Below, piece by piece: positions 7,554 through 17,848 of a stretch of DNA of 64,000 bases. The notes under the pieces are model-generated. The model searched no databases, was not told the origin of the DNA, and was given only the letters and a program-made list of their open reading frames with translations. The position numbers and the translations under genes were made by a program. The stretch's first letter is position 1, and the number at the start of each line of letters is the position of its first letter. Source of the stretch: Limnohabitans sp. MORI2 (GTDB lineage Bacteria > Pseudomonadota > Gammaproteobacteria > Burkholderiales > Burkholderiaceae_C); contig NZ_AP027058.1 of assembly GCF_027925025.1 (NCBI RefSeq), positions 930,001 through 994,000 on the forward strand. The letters run 5' to 3'.

Positions 7554-9410
7554 ATGCCTGCATATCGTTCCAAGACTTCTACCGCTGGCCGCAATATGGC
7601 GGGTGCCCGCTCCTTGTGGCGTGCCACAGGCATGAAAGACGACGATTTTCAAAAGCCCATCATTGCCATTGCCAACTCGTTCACGCAGTTTGTGCCTGGC
7701 CATGTGCACTTGAAAGACTTGGGGCAACTTGTGGCCCGTGAGATTGAAGCGGCAGGCGGTGTGGCCAAAGAGTTCAACACCATCGCGGTCGACGACGGCA
7801 TTGCCATGGGCCATGACGGCATGCTGTATTCACTGCCTAGTCGCGACATCATTGCTGACTCGGTCGAGTACATGGTCAATGCGCATTGCGCGGATGCCAT
7901 CGTGTGCATCTCCAACTGCGACAAGATCACCCCCGGCATGTTGATGGCTGCGATGCGTTTGAACATCCCCGTCATCTTTGTGTCGGGTGGTCCGATGGAA
8001 GCGGGCAAAGCTCGCTTGGCTAATCCTGAAACAAAAACCATTGAAATCAAAAAACTCGATTTGATCGACGCCATGGTCATGGCCGCTGACAGCAAAGTCA
8101 GCGATGCCGATTTGGCAGAGGTCGAACGTTCAGCGTGTCCTACATGCGGTTCGTGCTCGGGCATGTTCACTGCCAACTCAATGAACTGTTTGGCCGAAGC
8201 TTTGGGCTTGGCTTTGCCTGGCAACGGCACAGTGGTGGCAACACATGCTGATCGTGAGCAGTTGTTCAAGCAAGCAGGCCGCACGATTGTGGACATGGCC
8301 AAGCGCTACTACGAGCAAGGCGACGAGAGCTTGTTGCCACGCTCGATGGGCTTCAAAGCGTTTGAGAACGCGATTGCGTTGGACATCGCCATGGGTGGTT
8401 CGACCAACACCATCTTGCATTTGCTGGCCATTGCGCAAGAAGCTGAAATTGAATTCACCATGGCTGACATCGACCGCATGTCCAAGATCGTGCCTCAGCT
8501 GTGCAAGGTCGCACCCAACACCAACAAGTACCACATCGAAGACGTGCACCGCGCAGGCGGCATCATGGGTATCTTGGGCGAGCTCGACCGTGCGGGCAAG
8601 CTGCATACCGATGTGCCCACCGTGCACGCCAAAACCATGAAAGAGGCGTTGGACAAGTGGGACATTGCGCGCAACCCTTCCGACGAAGTGAAGCACTTTT
8701 ACATGGCAGGTCCCGCAGGCATTCCAACGCAAGTGGCGTTCAGCCAAAACACACGTTGGCCCAGCCTTGACACCGATCGTGCCGAGGGTTGCATCCGATC
8801 CTTCGAGCACGCGTTCAGCAAAGAAGGCGGCTTGGCCGTGTTGCGCGGCAACATCGCGCTCGACGGTTGCGTGGTGAAGACCGCGGGCGTGGACGACAGC
8901 TTGCTGGTCTTTGAAGGCCCCGCCCATGTGGTGGAAAGCCAAGACGAAGCGGTAGAGCACATCTTGAACGACCAAGTCAAAGCTGGCGACATCGTGGTGG
9001 TGCGCTACGAAGGCCCCAAAGGTGGCCCCGGCATGCAAGAAATGCTGTACCCCACCAGCTACATCAAGTCCAAGGGTTTGGGCAAGGCTTGCGCCTTGCT
9101 CACCGATGGTCGTTTCTCTGGCGGCACTTCAGGTTTGTCGATTGGTCACTGCTCGCCCGAAGCGGCAGCAGGCGGCACGATTGGCTTGGTCAAGAACGGC
9201 GACCGTATTCGCATCGACATCCCGAACCGCAGCATCAATGTGTTGGTGAGCGACGAAGAGTTGGCTAAGCGCCGTGTCGAACAAGACAAGCTGGGTTGGA
9301 AGCCTGCGCTGCCACGCCCACGTAAAGTGTCTTCTGCCTTGAAGGCCTACGCCAAGTTAGCCACTTCGGCAGACAAAGGCGCGGTGCGCGATTTGTCCTT
9401 GCTCGACTGA
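7554..9410 (+). CDS. ilvD: dihydroxy-acid dehydratase
   Basis: A 618-aa enzyme of isoleucine/valine synthesis that dehydrates 2,3-dihydroxy acids to 2-keto acids. The N-terminus ([20 protein letters not shown]) aligns with enterobacterial IlvD. The iron-sulfur ligands are visible in SNCDKITPG and [11 protein letters not shown], and the active-site region [14 protein letters not shown] is intact. The length is normal for the long, [4Fe-4S]-type family. It is followed after 17 nt by lgt on the same strand. Confidence 0.96.
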   Translation: MPAYRSKTSTAGRNMAGARSLWRATGMKDDDFQKPIIAIANSFTQFVPGHVHLKDLGQLVAREIEAAGGVAKEFNTIAVDDGIAMGHDGMLYSLPSRDIIADSVEYMVNAHCADAIVCISNCDKITPGMLMAAMRLNIPVIFVSGGPMEAGKARLANPETKTIEIKKLDLIDAMVMAADSKVSDADLAEVERSACPTCGSCSGMFTANSMNCLAEALGLALPGNGTVVATHADREQLFKQAGRTIVDMAKRYYEQGDESLLPRSMGFKAFENAIALDIAMGGSTNTILHLLAIAQEAEIEFTMADIDRMSKIVPQLCKVAPNTNKYHIEDVHRAGGIMGILGELDRAGKLHTDVPTVHAKTMKEALDKWDIARNPSDEVKHFYMAGPAGIPTQVAFSQNTRWPSLDTDRAEGCIRSFEHAFSKEGGLAVLRGNIALDGCVVKTAGVDDSLLVFEGPAHVVESQDEAVEHILNDQVKAGDIVVVRYEGPKGGPGMQEMLYPTSYIKSKGLGKACALLTDGRFSGGTSGLSIGHCSPEAAAGGTIGLVKNGDRIRIDIPNRSINVLVSDEELAKRRVEQDKLGWKPALPRPRKVSSALKAYAKLATSADKGAVRDLSLLD

Positions 9411-9427
9411 CCCGAGACTGATCCCAC

Positions 9428-10243
9428 ATGCTGATTCACCCTCAGTTTGACCCCGTTGCGATTGCAGTGGGGCCCATTGCCGTTCACTGGTACGGTCTGA
9501 CCTATCTGGCTGCATTCGCCTTGTTTGTGGGTTTGGGCCATTTGCGTTTGAAGCATGAACCCTATGCCGCGCAAGTGGTGTTGGGTTCTTGGTCCAAACA
9601 AGACATTGAAGACATTTTGTTTTACGGTGTGATGGGCGTGGTCTTAGGCGGGCGCATTGGCTACTGCGTGTTTTACAACCCGAGTTACTACTTGGCTCAC
9701 CCGCTCGAAGTGTTTGCCGTGTGGCAAGGTGGCATGAGTTTTCATGGTGGCATGTTGGGGGTGTTTGTGGCCACGGCGGTGTTTGCATGGCAGCGTCATC
9801 GCCCATGGTTGTGGGTGACTGATTTCATCGCGCCTTGTGTTCCTACCGGGCTGGCTGCAGGCCGTGTGGGTAACTTCATCAACGGCGAGTTGTGGGGCAG
9901 GGCGGCTGACCCAGACTTGGCTTGGGCCATGGTGTTTCCGCAAAGCGGAACTTTGATTGCGCGCCATCCTTCGCAGATCTATCAGTTCTTGGGCGAAGGT
10001 ATTTTGTTGTTCATCGTCTTGTGGCTTTATGCGCGTAAGCCTCGCGCCATTGGCGCGGTGTCGGGTGTGTTCATGATTGGTTATGGCAGCTTGCGCTTCA
10101 TGGCCGAATATTTCCGTGAGCCTGATGCGCATCTGGGCTTGCTGGCTTTGGGTATGAGCATGGGCCAATGGCTGTGCGTGCCGATGGTCCTGGTGGGTGT
10201 GGCCTTGTGGCTGCATGCTGCACGCCAACCTCAACCGGCTTAA
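9428..10243 (+). CDS. lgt: prolipoprotein diacylglyceryl transferase
   Basis: A 271-aa multi-pass inner-membrane enzyme that attaches diacylglycerol from phosphatidylglycerol to the lipobox cysteine of prolipoproteins. The start [20 protein letters not shown], the GGRIGYC segment, the HGG-containing SFHGGMLG block and the signature [14 protein letters not shown] are all present. Seven hydrophobic segments can be traced. It sits 17 nt after ilvD and is probably cotranscribed. Confidence 0.96.
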   Translation: MLIHPQFDPVAIAVGPIAVHWYGLTYLAAFALFVGLGHLRLKHEPYAAQVVLGSWSKQDIEDILFYGVMGVVLGGRIGYCVFYNPSYYLAHPLEVFAVWQGGMSFHGGMLGVFVATAVFAWQRHRPWLWVTDFIAPCVPTGLAAGRVGNFINGELWGRAADPDLAWAMVFPQSGTLIARHPSQIYQFLGEGILLFIVLWLYARKPRAIGAVSGVFMIGYGSLRFMAEYFREPDAHLGLLALGMSMGQWLCVPMVLVGVALWLHAARQPQPA

Positions 10244-10317
10244 TTTCTTGAGTTAAGGGTTAGTCCCTGCGGGAAAGTCCCAGCGAATTGGGGCGGGGTA
10301 TTCGCTTTTTAGATCTC

Positions 10318-10333
10318 ATAATTATGCGTAATT
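10318..10333. promoter_or_regulatory. AT-rich repeat, candidate operator of the malonate operon
   Basis: TAATTA-TGCG-TAATTA lies about 30 nt before the GntR regulator start, in an otherwise G-rich leader. Two TAATTA half-sites with a 4-nt spacer are plausible for a GntR-type dimer. Autoregulation is inference only. Confidence 0.35.
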
Positions 10334-10363
10334 ACAGAGAAGTTAACAGAGCCCTTCAACCTC

Positions 10364-11032
10364 ATGCGCACGCTCCCCAGCTCTTTGCACGATGACGTAG
10401 CTTCACAGCTGCGCAACTACATCTTTGATGGTCAGCTCAGGCCGGGCAGTTTCATTGACGAAGTCACTTTGTGCGAGTTGTGGGCCATCTCACGTACACC
10501 GCTGCGTGAGGCACTCAAGGTACTCACTGCCGAAGGCTTGGTTCGACACGAGCCTCGTCGTGGTTGCTTTGTGAATGAAGTCACCGAGCAAGACTTGGAT
10601 GAAATTTTTCCTGTCATCGCCATGCTCGAAGGCCGCTGCGCATTCGATGCCACCCAACGTGCTACACCTGCGGATGTGCAAGCGCTAGAGGTTTGGCACC
10701 AGCGCCTCAAACAGCATGCCGATGCCGGGCGCATCAACGATTACTACGAAGCCAACTTCGCCATTCATGAAGCCATCATTCAGTTGGCTAACAACAAATG
10801 GTTGGCTCAAACCATTGCTGATTTGCGCAAAATTTTGAAGCTCGCCCGCTTGCAGCAGCTGCACGCACCCGGGCGTTTGAAGCAAAGTTTGAAAGAACAC
10901 ATGGCGGTGTTTGCCGCACTCAAAGCAGGTGATGCTGCAGGTGCTGATGCAGCCATGCGTGACCATTTGTTGAAGCAACGTGAGGCCTTGCGCGAGCTCG
11001 CTTCAAGCAAACGCAGTGTCTTGACGGCTTAA
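10364..11032 (+). CDS. matR: GntR/FadR-type regulator of malonate genes
   Basis: A 222-aa regulator with an N-terminal winged helix-turn-helix (residues ~10-70: ELWAISRTPLREALKVLTAEGLV is the recognition region) and a C-terminal all-helical FCD effector domain with histidines (FAIHEAIIQLANN, MRDHLLKQREAL) that commonly ligate a metal. It lies 19 nt before malonyl-CoA decarboxylase and leads the mat operon, so control by malonate or malonyl-CoA is inferred from context. No strong Shine-Dalgarno is seen. Confidence 0.8.
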   Translation: MRTLPSSLHDDVASQLRNYIFDGQLRPGSFIDEVTLCELWAISRTPLREALKVLTAEGLVRHEPRRGCFVNEVTEQDLDEIFPVIAMLEGRCAFDATQRATPADVQALEVWHQRLKQHADAGRINDYYEANFAIHEAIIQLANNKWLAQTIADLRKILKLARLQQLHAPGRLKQSLKEHMAVFAALKAGDAAGADAAMRDHLLKQREALRELASSKRSVLTA

Positions 11033-11051
11033 ACCTAGAAAGAGGAATGGG

Positions 11052-12488
11052 ATGAACGCGACCACTTGGCTCAGCAGCAAACTCAATTTGCTTCGCAACT
11101 CGGCCCCCGCTGCGGCAGAGGCCCCCAAGCAAGAAGACCGCTCTACACGCGAACGCTTAGACGCGACGTTGCGCCAAAAGAAAGAAGCGCTGTCGCCGCG
11201 CACCTTGCGCCGAACGCTCACGCTCTTGCAAGCCGTGGTGGACCCACGCGTGAGCGAAGTGGAGGGCGGTCGCCGCGCCAAAGCACTGGCAGATTGGTAT
11301 GTCAAAGCAGAGCCCGCAGAACGCCAAGATGTGTGGCTACTCATCAGCGAACAGTTTGGTCCCGATGCCGTCAAAGTGCGCGCTGCACGTGACGACTACG
11401 ACGCAGCCCTGGGCACCGTCGATGAAGGCCCCGCAGAGATTCGTTTGCGTCGCGCTTTGGTGTCACCCCGCACGCGTTTGCTTCAGCGCTTTGCAGCGTC
11501 TGCTGGGGGGATGCGTTTCTTGGTCGATTTGCGTGCAGAGCTACTGCCGCATCTCAAAGGTAACAAGCGTTTGCAAGCCTTAGATGCAGAGCTAGAAAAT
11601 CTGTTCTCTACATGGTTTGACGTGGCTTTCTTAGAGCTGCGCAGCATCAGCTGGGATTCGCCTGCCTCGTTGATTGAAAAACTCATCAAGTACGAAGCCG
11701 TGCACGACATTCGCAGCTGGGCTGACTTGAAAAATCGTTTAGACAGCGACCGTCGTTGCTATGGTTTCTTTCACCCCAGTTTGCCCAATGAACCTCTGAT
11801 TTTTGTGGAGGTGGCGTTGCTGCATGAGATGGCTGACAACATCATGCCGCTGCTCGATGAGTCTGCGGCTCCCGAAGATTTGCAAAAAGCAACCGTCGCT
11901 ATTTTTTACTCCATCAGCAACACGCAAGGTGGTTTGAAAGGCGTGAGCTTTGGTGACTCGCTCATCAAACGTGTGGTGGAAACATTACGCGCCGAGTTCC
12001 CCAAGTTGAAAACCTTCGCCACCTTGTCGCCCATTCCAGGTTTGCGTCCATGGCTAGCCAAGAACGTGGAAGAACTGCTTGGGCATTTGAACGAAAAAGA
12101 GTTGTCGGCCTTGGGGCGAGAAATCAGCTTTGAGCCTCCGACGCCCACGCATGTGTTGGCGGCCATTGAACAACCGCAGGTCTTGGGTGCTTTGTCGGCT
12201 AAATCACCGCTGCGTCAATTCCTCACCCGAGCAGGTGCGCACTATTTAGGGCAAGCCAAACAAGGGGAGCAAGTGCTTGACCCTGTGGCGCGTTTTCACT
12301 TGGGCAATGGTGCACGCATTGAGCGTATCAATTGGTTTGCCGACCCGTCTGCCAAAGGCATCAAGCAATCGCATGGCTTGATGGTCAATTACCTCTATGA
12401 CCTCAAACGTTTAGACAAGCATCGTCAAATGCTGGAAAAGGGCATTGCGCCAGCCTCTGGCGATGTGGAAGACATGTATTTCAAGTGA
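11052..12488 (+). CDS. matA: malonyl-CoA decarboxylase
   Basis: A 478-aa enzyme converting malonyl-CoA to acetyl-CoA and CO2. The helical N-terminal tetramerisation region (~residues 1-180) precedes the acetyltransferase-like catalytic region. The conserved FATLSPIPGLRPW block carries the catalytic serine and RFHLGNGARIERINW the catalytic histidine. An AGAGGAATGGG ribosome-binding site overlaps the leader. It acts with the malonyl-CoA synthetase two genes downstream, so malonate is first activated and then decarboxylated. Confidence 0.92.
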   Translation: MNATTWLSSKLNLLRNSAPAAAEAPKQEDRSTRERLDATLRQKKEALSPRTLRRTLTLLQAVVDPRVSEVEGGRRAKALADWYVKAEPAERQDVWLLISEQFGPDAVKVRAARDDYDAALGTVDEGPAEIRLRRALVSPRTRLLQRFAASAGGMRFLVDLRAELLPHLKGNKRLQALDAELENLFSTWFDVAFLELRSISWDSPASLIEKLIKYEAVHDIRSWADLKNRLDSDRRCYGFFHPSLPNEPLIFVEVALLHEMADNIMPLLDESAAPEDLQKATVAIFYSISNTQGGLKGVSFGDSLIKRVVETLRAEFPKLKTFATLSPIPGLRPWLAKNVEELLGHLNEKELSALGREISFEPPTPTHVLAAIEQPQVLGALSAKSPLRQFLTRAGAHYLGQAKQGEQVLDPVARFHLGNGARIERINWFADPSAKGIKQSHGLMVNYLYDLKRLDKHRQMLEKGIAPASGDVEDMYFK

Positions 12489-12519
12489 GTTAATTTCATT
12501 CAAACATCAGGAGACAGCC

Positions 12520-13509
12520 ATGACATTTTTCAAAACCAACACCCGTCGACAGTGGATGTGCTTGACCGCTGCCGCATGTGCGGCCATGTGCTTGGGCGTG
12601 CAAGCCCAAACCGCTTGGCCCACCAAACCTGTCACCTTGATTGTTCCGTTCCCAGCAGGTGGTGGCACCGATGCGTTTGCGCGTCCATTTTCAGCACAGT
12701 TTGCCAAGCAAAGTGGTAAGACCTTGGTGATTGACAACCGAGGCGGTGTAGGGGGTAATTTAGGTGCAGGCATCGCAGCCAAGGCAGCGCCCGATGGTTA
12801 CACCTTGTTCATGGGCGCGGTGCATCACTCCATTGCACCCTCGATGTATCCCAAGCTCGACTACGACTTGGAACGTGACTTTGTGCCGCTGACGCTCATT
12901 GCGCAAGTGCCACAGGTGCTGGTGGTCAACCCCAAGAAGATCACAGGCGATTTCAAATCCTTCTTGGCTGATTTGCGCAAAAACCCAGGCAAATTCAACT
13001 ACGGCTCGGCAGGTGGTGGCACTTCGCACCACATGGCGGGCGAATTGTTCAAGCTGCAAACCAACACTTTCATCACCCACATTCCCTACCGAGGCGCAGG
13101 CCCAGCTTTGCAAGACTTGATTGGCGGCAATGTGGACATGATGTTTGATGGTTTAGGTTCTTCAGCGCAGCACATCAAAGGCGGTCGTCTGAAAGCTTTG
13201 ATGGTGTCTGGCAACAAACGCAACCCCGCATTCCCTGATGTGCCGTGTGCGGCAGAGTTGGGGTTGCCCGACTACACAGTGAGTACGTGGTATGGCTTGT
13301 GGGCACCCAAAGGCACACCTGCTGATGTGCAAGCGCGCATCTTGGAGGAAGTGAAAAAAGCCTCCGCCGGTGAAGACCTCAAAGTGGCGTGGGCAAACAA
13401 CGGCGCGGACTTTCCGAACATGACGAGCGCACAATTTGGCACCTTTGTGCACAACGAAATCAAACGCTGGGCTTCTGTGGTGAAAGCTTCAGGCGCGAAA
13501 CTTGACTAA
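12520..13509 (+). CDS. Bug-family periplasmic solute-binding protein in the malonate operon
   Basis: A 329-aa periplasmic receptor. A signal peptide (MTFFKTNTRRQWMCLTAAAC... ending VQAQ) is followed by WPTKPVTLIVPFPAGGGTD, the Bug/TctC family signature. The FNYGSAGGGTSHH and YRGAGPALQDLIGG ligand loops are present. The start at 12520 is set by a CAGGAGACAGCC ribosome-binding site. TctA/TctB-like membrane partners are absent nearby, as is usual for the expanded Bug family in Burkholderiales. The position between decarboxylase and synthetase suggests malonate or a related dicarboxylate as ligand. Confidence 0.85.
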   Translation: MTFFKTNTRRQWMCLTAAACAAMCLGVQAQTAWPTKPVTLIVPFPAGGGTDAFARPFSAQFAKQSGKTLVIDNRGGVGGNLGAGIAAKAAPDGYTLFMGAVHHSIAPSMYPKLDYDLERDFVPLTLIAQVPQVLVVNPKKITGDFKSFLADLRKNPGKFNYGSAGGGTSHHMAGELFKLQTNTFITHIPYRGAGPALQDLIGGNVDMMFDGLGSSAQHIKGGRLKALMVSGNKRNPAFPDVPCAAELGLPDYTVSTWYGLWAPKGTPADVQARILEEVKKASAGEDLKVAWANNGADFPNMTSAQFGTFVHNEIKRWASVVKASGAKLD

Positions 13510-13522
13510 CTGAATACTGATC

Positions 13523-15058
13523 ATGAATCACAACCTGTATGCGGCTTTGCGTGCCGCGTTTCCCAAAGACTTGAACGCAACTGCCATCGAAACTGACGAT
13601 GGCTTGTTCTACAGCTGGTCAGATCTTGAGCGTGCCAGCGCGATGATGGCCAACTTACTGGACTCTCTGCACATCTCCAAAGGCTCACGCGTGGCCGTGC
13701 AAGTGGAGAAGTCGGTCGAGGCCGTCATGCTCTACCTCGCCACCTTACGTGCGGGTTATGTGTTCTTGCCTTTGAATACGGCTTACCAAAGCGCTGAGAT
13801 TGAGTATTTCATTGGCAACGCCGAGCCCGCCGTGGTGGTGTGCAGCAGCAAAAACTTTGGTTGGGTCAGCAAGATCGCTTTCAAATCGGGCACGCAAAAC
13901 GTGTTCACCTTGGACGATAACCGCACTGGCAGTTTGTTAGAGCGTGCCGCGCACTGCTCTGACCAACACCAAGTGGTACAAAACAAAGCCGATGACTTGG
14001 CCGCCATTTTGTACACCAGCGGCACCACAGGCCGTAGCAAAGGCGCGATGCTCTCGCACGGCAATATGCTCAGCAATGCACAAACGCTCAAAGACTACTG
14101 GGGCTGGAAACCCGGCGATGTGCTCATTCATGCGCTACCCATCTTCCATGTGCACGGTTTGTTTGTGGCCATCCACGGTGCATTACTCAACGGCAGCAAG
14201 ATGATTTGGATGTCCAAGTTCGACCCCAAACTCGTCATCGCCAAAATGCCCGAAGCCACCGTGTTCATGGGCGTGCCCACGTTGTATGTGCGCATGCTGG
14301 CTGAGCCAAGCCTGACCAAAGCGCAAGCGTCGAACATGCGTTTGTTTGTGGCAGGTTCAGCCCCGTTGTTGTTGGAAACATTCAACGAGTGGCAAGAGCG
14401 CACAGGTCAAACCATCCTCGAACGCTACGGCATGAGCGAAACCGTCATGCTCACCTCCAACCCCTATGCAGCCGATGCGCGCTACCCCGGTCAAACGGAG
14501 CGTCGTGGCGGTACGGTAGGTTTCCCGTTGCCTGGCGTTTCTCTGCGTGTGCAAGACGACGAAGGCAAGGCATTGCCCGTGGGTGAAATTGGCGGCATCC
14601 AAGTCAAAGGCCCCAATGTGTTTGGCGGCTACTGGCGCATGCCCGAAAAAACCAAAGAAGAATTTACCGCAGACGGTTTTTTCAAAACCGGTGACGTGGG
14701 CAAGATCGATGAGCGTGGCTACGTGGTCATCGTGGGCCGCAGCAAAGACCTCATCATCAGCGGTGGCTACAACGTGTATCCCGCAGAAATTGAGGGCTAC
14801 ATCAATGAAATGCCAGGTGTTGCCGAAAGCGCGTTGATCGGTGTACCGCACCCCGACTTTGGCGAAGTGGGCGTGGCGGTGGTGATTGCCAAACCAGGCG
14901 CACACATTGAGCCCGATGCCGTCATCGCAGCCCTCAAATCACAGCTGGCGAACTTCAAAATTCCAAAGAAGTGTTTTGTGGTGGCTGAGCTGCCACGCAA
15001 CACCATGGGTAAGGTGCAAAAGAACTTGCTGCGCGACCAGTACAAAGGCTTGTTTTAA
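13523..15058 (+). CDS. matB: malonyl-CoA synthetase (malonate--CoA ligase)
   Basis: A 511-aa AMP-forming acyl-CoA synthetase of the ANL superfamily. The P-loop AILYTSGTTGRSKGAMLSH, the A5 motif GRYGMSE-like LERYGMSETVMLTSNPY, and the hinge/A10 motifs (TGDVGKID, SGGYNVYPAEIE, PRNTMGKVQKN) are complete. Position 13 nt after the Bug gene in an operon with malonyl-CoA decarboxylase identifies malonate as the likely substrate. Confidence 0.9.
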   Translation: MNHNLYAALRAAFPKDLNATAIETDDGLFYSWSDLERASAMMANLLDSLHISKGSRVAVQVEKSVEAVMLYLATLRAGYVFLPLNTAYQSAEIEYFIGNAEPAVVVCSSKNFGWVSKIAFKSGTQNVFTLDDNRTGSLLERAAHCSDQHQVVQNKADDLAAILYTSGTTGRSKGAMLSHGNMLSNAQTLKDYWGWKPGDVLIHALPIFHVHGLFVAIHGALLNGSKMIWMSKFDPKLVIAKMPEATVFMGVPTLYVRMLAEPSLTKAQASNMRLFVAGSAPLLLETFNEWQERTGQTILERYGMSETVMLTSNPYAADARYPGQTERRGGTVGFPLPGVSLRVQDDEGKALPVGEIGGIQVKGPNVFGGYWRMPEKTKEEFTADGFFKTGDVGKIDERGYVVIVGRSKDLIISGGYNVYPAEIEGYINEMPGVAESALIGVPHPDFGEVGVAVVIAKPGAHIEPDAVIAALKSQLANFKIPKKCFVVAELPRNTMGKVQKNLLRDQYKGLF

Positions 15059-15110
15059 GTTACCTTGGCTCCGAGAAGTGGCATTCAACCGGTTGATGAC
15101 ACACAACTCG

Positions 15111-15190
15111 GATGCTGATGGGGCTGTGCGGCTGCTGACGATTTCTGGTACTCCAGCATGAGGCAGCCGCCGCACAGCCCCGTCAGCATC
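15111..15190. repeat. long imperfect palindrome, REP-like
   Basis: The left arm (from 15111: GATGCTGATGGGGCTGTGCG then GCTGC) and the right arm (ending at 15190; reverse complement GATGCTGACGGGGCTGTGCG then GCGGCTGCC) match over about 26 bp with one T/C difference and a 3-bp insertion. About 25-30 nt separates them. It lies between matB and the shared terminator. No second copy was noticed in the window. Confidence 0.6.
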
Positions 15191-15216
15191 AGCGATAGAA
15201 GAACAGACGAACAAAC

Positions 15217-15248
15217 AAAAAAGCCACTCCTAAAAAGAGTGGCTTTTT
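15217..15248. terminator. bidirectional terminator between matB and cphA
   Basis: AAAAAGCCACTC / GAGTGGCTTTTT with loop CTAAAAA, flanked by A- and T-runs. It separates the convergent mat operon and cyanophycin synthetase genes. Confidence 0.9.
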
Positions 15249-15265
15249 AATGGAAGCAGAAAAAC

Positions 15266-17848
15266 TTAGCCAGCCAAAGCCGCCGAGTTCACCCGCTGCG
15301 TGATGTGCGCCAAAGCCTCATCCACTTGATCAATCAAGATCAAGCACAAGTCGCCTTTTTGCAAACGATCCATCGCGCGGTCAATCGCCAAAAACTCACC
15401 GTGAATTTCGTCGATGTGTGAGGTGCGTTTCGCGCCGTCCAAACCTTGACGCAACAGCTTCAACACCTCGCCATCCACACGGCCACGCTGACACGCGTCT
15501 TGGTACAACACCACATCGTCAAACGCTTCACCAATGATGCGTGTTTGCTCACGGATGTCTTCGTCACGGCGGTCACCTGCGCCGCTGATGACCACACTGC
15601 GGCGTTGCGCGGGCAGGTTGGTCACCGCTTGCACCAGTGCCTTGATGGCGTCTGGGTTGTGGCCGTAGTCGGCAATCACGGTGGCGCCTTTGTAGTCGAA
15701 CACGTTGAAGCGTCCGGGCACGGCATTGCTGTCGCTCACGAAAGTGGCCAAGCCTTTGCAGATGGTTTGCCAAGGCACGCCCACCGCCCATGCAGCACCG
15801 ATGGAGGCCATGGCATTTTCAATTTGGAAGCTGATCGCACCACCGCGTGTGACGGGGATTTCTGACAAAGGAATGCGCACCGAATGGTTGCCTTGCATGG
15901 CCACGATTTGATCGTCCTCCACAAACAACACGCGTTTGCCTTGGGCACGGTGCGTGGCAATGACAGGGTGGTGTGAGTCCAAACCAAAGAAGGTCACTTG
16001 GCCCGGACACTTATTGGCCATGGCTGCCACGATGGGGTCAGTAGCGTTCAGCACGGCTGTGCCTGATTCAGCTACGTTTTGCACAATCACACGTTTCAAC
16101 ACCGCCAAGTCTTCGACGGTGGTGATGTAGTTCAAGCCTAAATGATCGCCCATGCCGATGTTGGTCACCACAGCCACTTGGCAGCGGTCAAAGGCCAGGC
16201 CTTCGCGCAACATACCGCCGCGTGCGGTTTCGAGTACGGCTGCATCCACATCAGGGTGTGCCAGCACGTTGCGACCGCTGCGTGGGCCGCTGCAGTCACC
16301 GCTGTCGGTTTGACGGCCGTTGACATAGACGCCATCGGTGTTGGTCATGCCCACGCGCAAACCATTGGCGCGCAAGAGATGAGCGGTCAAACGCACGGTG
16401 GTGGTTTTGCCATTGGTGCCAGTCACGGCAATCACAGGAATACGGCCATCGCCGCCATCTGGGAACATGGTGGCCATGACGGCTTCGCCCACATCGCGAC
16501 CTTTGCCGAATGAGGGGCTGAGGTGCATGCGCAGGCCTGGGGCAGCGTTGACCTCAACCACGCCACCACCTTGCTCTTCGAGTGGGCGCAGCACGGAATC
16601 ACACACCACGTCGACGCCGCAGATGTCTAGGCCCACCATTTGCGCGGCCGCAATTGCGCGCAGCGCCACTTCGGGGTGAACGTCGTCGGTCACGTCGGTG
16701 GCAGTGCCGCCGGTTGAGAGATTGGCGTTGTTGCGCAAAATCACGCGCTCGCCTTTGGCGGGTACGGAGTTGGCTTCAAAGCCTTGCTCTTTGAGACGCG
16801 CAATGGCAATGTCGTCAAAACGGATTTTGGTCAACGATGTGGCATGGCCTTCGCCACGACGTGGGTCGGCATTGACGATGTCTACCAACTCTCTCACGGT
16901 GTTTTTGCCGTTGCCAATGACCAGTGGTGGCTCGCGGCGCGCAGCGGCGACGAGTTTGTTGCCCACCACCAGCAATCGGTAATCGCTGCCGGGTAAGAAA
17001 CGCTCGACCAAAACATCATCACGGTGGGCCACGGCAGCGAGGTAAGCCTCTTTCACGCCGGCCTCTGTGGTGACGTTGACGGAGATGCCTTTGCCTTGGT
17101 TGCCATCGCGTGGTTTGACCACCACAGGCAGGCCAATTTCTTGAGCGGCAGCCCAAGCATCATCAGCGCTGGTAACAGGACGTCCCAACGGCACAGGCAC
17201 ACCAGCCGCATGCAGCAGCTTCTTGGTGAGTTCCTTGTCTTGCGCAATCGACTCGGCAATCGCGCTGGTGGAATCAATCTCCGCGGCTTGGATGCGGCGT
17301 TGTTTGCTGCCCCAGCCCAACTGAACCAAGCTGCCTTCGGTCAAGCGACGGTAGGGAATACCGCGTGCGATGGCCGCGTTCACGATGGAGCCGGTCGAAG
17401 GGCCTAGGCGAATGTCTTCGTCAAGTTCACGTAGTTGGTGAATGGCTGCGTCGACATCAAAGCTGGCGTTGTTGAGCGCGGCCAAGCACAACTCGTGCGC
17501 CAGTTTGATGGCCATGATGCCGACTTGCTCTTCGGTGTACTCCACAGCGACTTGGTATAAACCGTGGTCCGTGGTGGGGGTGGTTCGGCTGAAGGTGACG
17601 GGGCAACCTGCTTCGATTTGCAAATGCAAGGTAGTGGCTTCGAGGGCATGCGCCATGCTGAGCTTGACCTTGTGATTGGTGGGCCGCAAAGTGCCCAAGC
17701 CCGGAAACAGGTTGCGTAAACGGCTTTCAAACTCAGGGTGTTCGCTCAGGTCAACTTGTGCATCTTCGCACTTGACCATGGCTTCCACCGCGGTGTGACG
17801 GGTCCAGAGGTTAGGGCCGCGCAGGGCGCGAATACGAGAGACTTCCAT
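15266..17848 (-). CDS. cphA: cyanophycin synthetase, complete two-active-site form
   Basis: An 860-aa enzyme that builds the arginine/aspartate polymer cyanophycin. Order: an N-terminal cyanophycin-specific region (MEVSRIRALRGPNLWTRHT), an ATP-grasp domain (~residues 215-470, with VVKPRDGNQGKGISVNV and VEVNAAPGLRMHL) that adds Asp, and a Mur-ligase-like domain with an intact P-loop GTNGKTTT at 477-484 that adds Arg. Its start overlaps the stop of the upstream paralogue by one base, so translation is coupled. It has the size of canonical CphA (870-900 aa). No cyanophycinase is visible in the window. Confidence 0.93.
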   Translation of the reverse strand: MEVSRIRALRGPNLWTRHTAVEAMVKCEDAQVDLSEHPEFESRLRNLFPGLGTLRPTNHKVKLSMAHALEATTLHLQIEAGCPVTFSRTTPTTDHGLYQVAVEYTEEQVGIMAIKLAHELCLAALNNASFDVDAAIHQLRELDEDIRLGPSTGSIVNAAIARGIPYRRLTEGSLVQLGWGSKQRRIQAAEIDSTSAIAESIAQDKELTKKLLHAAGVPVPLGRPVTSADDAWAAAQEIGLPVVVKPRDGNQGKGISVNVTTEAGVKEAYLAAVAHRDDVLVERFLPGSDYRLLVVGNKLVAAARREPPLVIGNGKNTVRELVDIVNADPRRGEGHATSLTKIRFDDIAIARLKEQGFEANSVPAKGERVILRNNANLSTGGTATDVTDDVHPEVALRAIAAAQMVGLDICGVDVVCDSVLRPLEEQGGGVVEVNAAPGLRMHLSPSFGKGRDVGEAVMATMFPDGGDGRIPVIAVTGTNGKTTTVRLTAHLLRANGLRVGMTNTDGVYVNGRQTDSGDCSGPRSGRNVLAHPDVDAAVLETARGGMLREGLAFDRCQVAVVTNIGMGDHLGLNYITTVEDLAVLKRVIVQNVAESGTAVLNATDPIVAAMANKCPGQVTFFGLDSHHPVIATHRAQGKRVLFVEDDQIVAMQGNHSVRIPLSEIPVTRGGAISFQIENAMASIGAAWAVGVPWQTICKGLATFVSDSNAVPGRFNVFDYKGATVIADYGHNPDAIKALVQAVTNLPAQRRSVVISGAGDRRDEDIREQTRIIGEAFDDVVLYQDACQRGRVDGEVLKLLRQGLDGAKRTSHIDEIHGEFLAIDRAMDRLQKGDLCLILIDQVDEALAHITQRVNSAALAG

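Noticed and set aside
8178..9038. 286-codon minus-strand open frame over ilvD
   Set aside because: Antisense to the intact ilvD reading frame and without domain-like features.
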